Source: Candidatus Krumholzibacteriia bacterium
GTDB taxonomy: Bacteria > Krumholzibacteriota > Krumholzibacteriia > LZORAL124-64-63
DNA length: 8,590 nucleotides
Direction: 5' to 3'
Assembly (NCBI GenBank): GCA_027056825.1
Contig: JALUJS010000431.1
Span: 1-8,590 of the forward strand
Shown: positions 7,280 through 8,590 of the stretch, one piece after another
Layout: each line of letters starts with the position of its first letter
Position numbering within the stretch: the first letter of the stretch is position 1
Translations under genes and position numbers: made by a program
The notes under the pieces: model-generated
Told to the model about the DNA's origin: nothing
The model's input: only the letters and a program-made list of their open reading frames with translations
Databases searched by the model: none

Positions 7280-7353
7280 TGCCAACCTTTCCGACAATCC
7301 GTGAAATAGGCCTGCCCGGCCCATGCTCTTTATGTGAGCGGGTCCGGTTTTTT
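7280..7353 (+). ncRNA. Possible short transcript (about 75 nt) between P1 and terminator
   Basis: The span from the predicted P1 start to the end of the T-run has no credible reading frame and ends in a terminator hairpin. It matches no RNA family that I recognise: no tRNA cloverleaf and no SRP GGAAG motif. A short alternative pairing, GGCC 7309-7312 with GGCC 7318-7321, would compete with the base of the terminator stem, as in an attenuator. It could also be only the trailer of accA. The boundaries are approximate. Confidence 0.3.
7316..7353 (+). terminator. Rho-independent terminator
   Basis: CCGG-CCC (7316-7322) pairs with GGG-T-CCGG (7340-7347, one bulged T), and GCTC (7325-7328) pairs with GAGC (7336-7339) around a 7-base loop. 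Six T residues follow (7348-7353). It would end accA readthrough as well as any transcript from P1. Confidence 0.75.
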
Positions 7354-7354
7354 C

Positions 7355-7398
7355 ATGCCCGGCAGAGCATTACGCTGTTTGCAGGGTCGCCGGGACAT
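7355..7398. repeat. Imperfect inverted repeat around the P2 -35 box
   Basis: ATGCCCGGC (7355-7363) pairs with GCCGGGACAT (7389-7398), nine pairs with one extra base in the right arm and a 25-base interval. It surrounds the -35 region of P2, so it could be an operator or simply a product of high GC. Confidence 0.35.
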
Positions 7399-7406
7399 CC
7401 TATGAT
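7378..7406 (+). promoter_or_regulatory. Predicted promoter (P2) for the Trm112-like operon
   Basis: The -10 TATGAT (7401-7406, 5/6) is preceded by a poor -35, read as TTTGCA (7378-7383, 17-base spacer) or TTGCAG (7379-7384, 16-base spacer). It lies beyond the terminator and would give a leader of about 40 bases carrying AAGGAG at 7438-7443, which suggests that the downstream genes are expressed independently of P1. Confidence 0.45.
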
Positions 7407-7452
7407 GCACGGGACCACCCCCTGGAGATCATTCGTCAAGGAGTAGCGACGC

Positions 7453-7668
7453 ATGCTCGACGCCAAGCTTCTGGAAATCCTGGCCTGCCCCGCCTGCCGG
7501 GGTCCCGTGACGCCCGACGCGGACCACCAGTGGCTTTACTGCGCCTCCTGCCGGCTGAAATACCGCGTGAAGGACGACATCCCCATCATGCTGGTCGATG
7601 AAGCGGAAAAGCTCGCCGACGACGAGCAGCCGCCTGCCGGCGGCGACGGCAAAGGGGAGATGCACTGA
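7453..7668 (+). CDS. Trm112/YcaR-like small zinc-binding protein
   Basis: This 71-residue protein belongs to the Trm112 family (UPF0434, E. coli YcaR). It opens LDAKLLEILACPAC and later has LYCASCRLKYRVKDDIPIML, the family signature. Cys12, Cys15, Cys30 and Cys33 form a complete zinc-binding set; E. coli YcaR keeps only part of it. Eukaryotic and archaeal Trm112 proteins activate RNA and protein methyltransferases; the bacterial role is unsettled. The tail (52-71) is acidic with a Gly/Pro stretch and is probably disordered. The ATG at 7453 has AAGGAG (7438-7443) nine bases upstream. Its TGA stop shares one base with the ATG of the next gene (TGATG), so the two are translated together. Confidence 0.9.
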   Translation: MLDAKLLEILACPACRGPVTPDADHQWLYCASCRLKYRVKDDIPIMLVDEAEKLADDEQPPAGGDGKGEMH

Positions 7669-8564
7669 TGTGCCTGTTCACGCATTTCGCGGCCGGAGCC
7701 CTGGCCGGCGGCCTGACCGGCGACCCTGTATGGGGGGCTGTGGCCGGCATTGCGTCCCACGCCCTGCTGGACATGATTCCCCATTACGATCACCCGGACT
7801 GGCGGGTGGAGATTTCCGGCGGTGCGATGTCCCTGCTGTTGCTGCTGGCCCTGCCGGTGGCGGGCTGGCCCGCGGTGCTGGGCGGTGTGGGGGGCATGCT
7901 CCCTGACCTGGAAAACCTTTTCGAGAAGCTGGGGTGGTATTCCCGCCGCCGTTTCATCTTTCCCACCCACAACGGATGGCTGCCCCACGGCCGGCGTCTG
8001 GGGCCGGCCAGCCTCAAATGGCAGCTCGCCCTGTTCGTCGCCTGCCTCGGGGCCCTGCAGATGTTCGGGGGCCGCGCCATGGCGCAGGCCGGGCTTGACG
8101 CGGCTACGCCGGAAGTGCGCGCCGTTCTGGGCCGGGCGGATGTCCGGGTGCTCCAGTCGACCCCCGATTACACCGTCCTGAGCGTGAACCTGCCCGTGGA
8201 GCGTGATCCCGGCGACTGGGACACCCTGCAGGGGCCGGAGATCCAGTGGGGCGATCCGCCCACCATGGACGACCAGGCGCCGGAAAACGAGCGCTTCGGC
8301 CCGCCCCGGCTAGGCCTGACCCTGGCCGTGCCCGGGACCACCCCGCCCGCCCTGACGGTCATGAACCTGCGCTGGTGGAAGGAACCGCAGACCGGTCAGG
8401 ATGTGCTTCCGGTCCGGGTGGAAAGCGTGGGCATCATGCGCTCGGTGCCCCTGGCCCACCTGCGTCTGGAGCCGGGCGCCGGAGGCGGGGTCCTGGCCGC
8501 CATGACCCTGCGCCTGGACCATCCCCGCGCCGGAACCTACGCCGGGGCCCTGGCCGCGGCGTAG
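7668..8564 (+). CDS. Membrane protein: DUF457/YdjM-like domain fused to a gingipain-propeptide-like domain; 3' end unreliable
   Basis: The open frame has 298 codons. Residues 1-130 are hydrophobic with embedded polar residues: THFAAGALAGG (5-15), SHALLDMIPHYDH (30-42), GGMLPDLEN (75-83) and FPTHNGWLPHGR (98-109). This resembles DUF457/YdjM-type membrane proteins called metal-dependent hydrolases, and His6, His31, Asp35, His39, Asp80 and His101 could bind metal. Residues 117-141 form a hydrophobic helix ending AMAQA, like a Sec signal peptide or a last membrane helix. Residues about 155-285 look extracytoplasmic. GFxR-like VGIMRSVPLAHLRLEP (254-269) and MTLRLDHP (279-286) recall the propeptide of C25 (gingipain) peptidases, but no protease domain follows. 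There is no ATG, GTG or TTG between residues 78 and 137 that would give a separate secreted protein its own signal peptide. AGGGGA (7653-7658) serves the ATG at 7668. The TAG at 8562 lies in the terminal fold-back, so the true C-terminus is uncertain. Confidence 0.6.
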   Translation: MCLFTHFAAGALAGGLTGDPVWGAVAGIASHALLDMIPHYDHPDWRVEISGGAMSLLLLLALPVAGWPAVLGGVGGMLPDLENLFEKLGWYSRRRFIFPTHNGWLPHGRRLGPASLKWQLALFVACLGALQMFGGRAMAQAGLDAATPEVRAVLGRADVRVLQSTPDYTVLSVNLPVERDPGDWDTLQGPEIQWGDPPTMDDQAPENERFGPPRLGLTLAVPGTTPPALTVMNLRWWKEPQTGQDVLPVRVESVGIMRSVPLAHLRLEPGAGGGVLAAMTLRLDHPRAGTYAGALAAA

Positions 8565-8590
8565 GTACCGGCGCGGGGATGGTCCAGGCG
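8511..8590. repeat. 80-bp near-perfect palindrome at the right window edge
   Basis: Bases 8511-8550 pair with 8551-8590 at 37 of 40 positions, with mismatches at 8534/8567, 8545/8556 and 8550/8551. The outer 23 bp are perfect and run to the last base. The left arm is protein-coding, while the right arm contains the TAG that ends the frame. The likely cause is a fold-back at a contig end; a natural hairpin near the end of the gene is the alternative. No T-run is seen inside the window. Confidence 0.85.

Noticed and set aside
7280..7353. tRNA or SRP RNA in the accA downstream gap
   Set aside because: No cloverleaf, no T-loop GTTCRA motif and no SRP GGAAG-type tip; only the terminator stem is well supported.
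1..8590. CRISPR array, insertion sequence or prophage genes
   Set aside because: No spaced direct repeats, transposase or integrase motifs, or phage genes. The terminal inverted repeats differ in sequence from each other, so they are not the ends of one transposon.

Overview
The window is a GC-rich bacterial fragment (roughly two thirds G+C by eye). Every supported gene lies on the + strand, and no stretch over 300 bases lacks a gene. The mix of genes suggests an uncultured member of the FCB superphylum or a neighbour (Eisenbacteria, Krumholzibacteriota or Gemmatimonadota-like). The clues are a Bacteroidetes-type long M23 peptidase, a DUF4405 membrane protein, a gingipain-propeptide-like sequence and a GC-rich dnaE-accA pair. 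This placement is inference from gene style, not from a phylogeny.

Layout. (1) 4-1620: the 3' part of a secreted M23/LytM-type metallopeptidase gene with Ig-like beta domains behind it. (2) 1617-2447: a DUF4405 membrane protein with two C-terminal repeats, joined to the peptidase by an ATGA overlap, so these two form an envelope-related operon. (3) 2549-6184: dnaE, the replicative DNA polymerase III alpha subunit, with its own sigma70-like promoter in the 101-base gap. (4) 6263-7243: accA, the carboxyltransferase alpha subunit of acetyl-CoA carboxylase. A promoter overlaps the dnaE stop codon. (5) 7244-7452: a dense control region with a promoter, a short possible transcript ending in an intrinsic terminator, then a second promoter. 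(6) 7453-7668: a Trm112/YcaR-like zinc protein. It overlaps by one base (TGATG) with (7) 7668-8564: a membrane protein with an N-terminal DUF457/YdjM-like domain that runs in frame into a signal-peptide-like helix and a gingipain-propeptide-like domain.

Both window ends fold back on themselves: a perfect 12-bp inverted repeat at 1-32 and a 37/40 matched inverted repeat at 8511-8590, each running to the last available base. Each contains a TAG that is in frame with the adjacent gene. I read the window as a whole assembled contig with fold-back (hairpin) ends, so the outer limits of the first and last genes should not be trusted.

No single new defence or mobile system is visible. The parts most worth checking are the in-frame fusion at 7668-8564, the promoter-terminator unit at 7245-7353, the DUF4405 protein with duplicated repeats, and the apparently complete metal-binding PHP site of DnaE, which predicts intrinsic proofreading.
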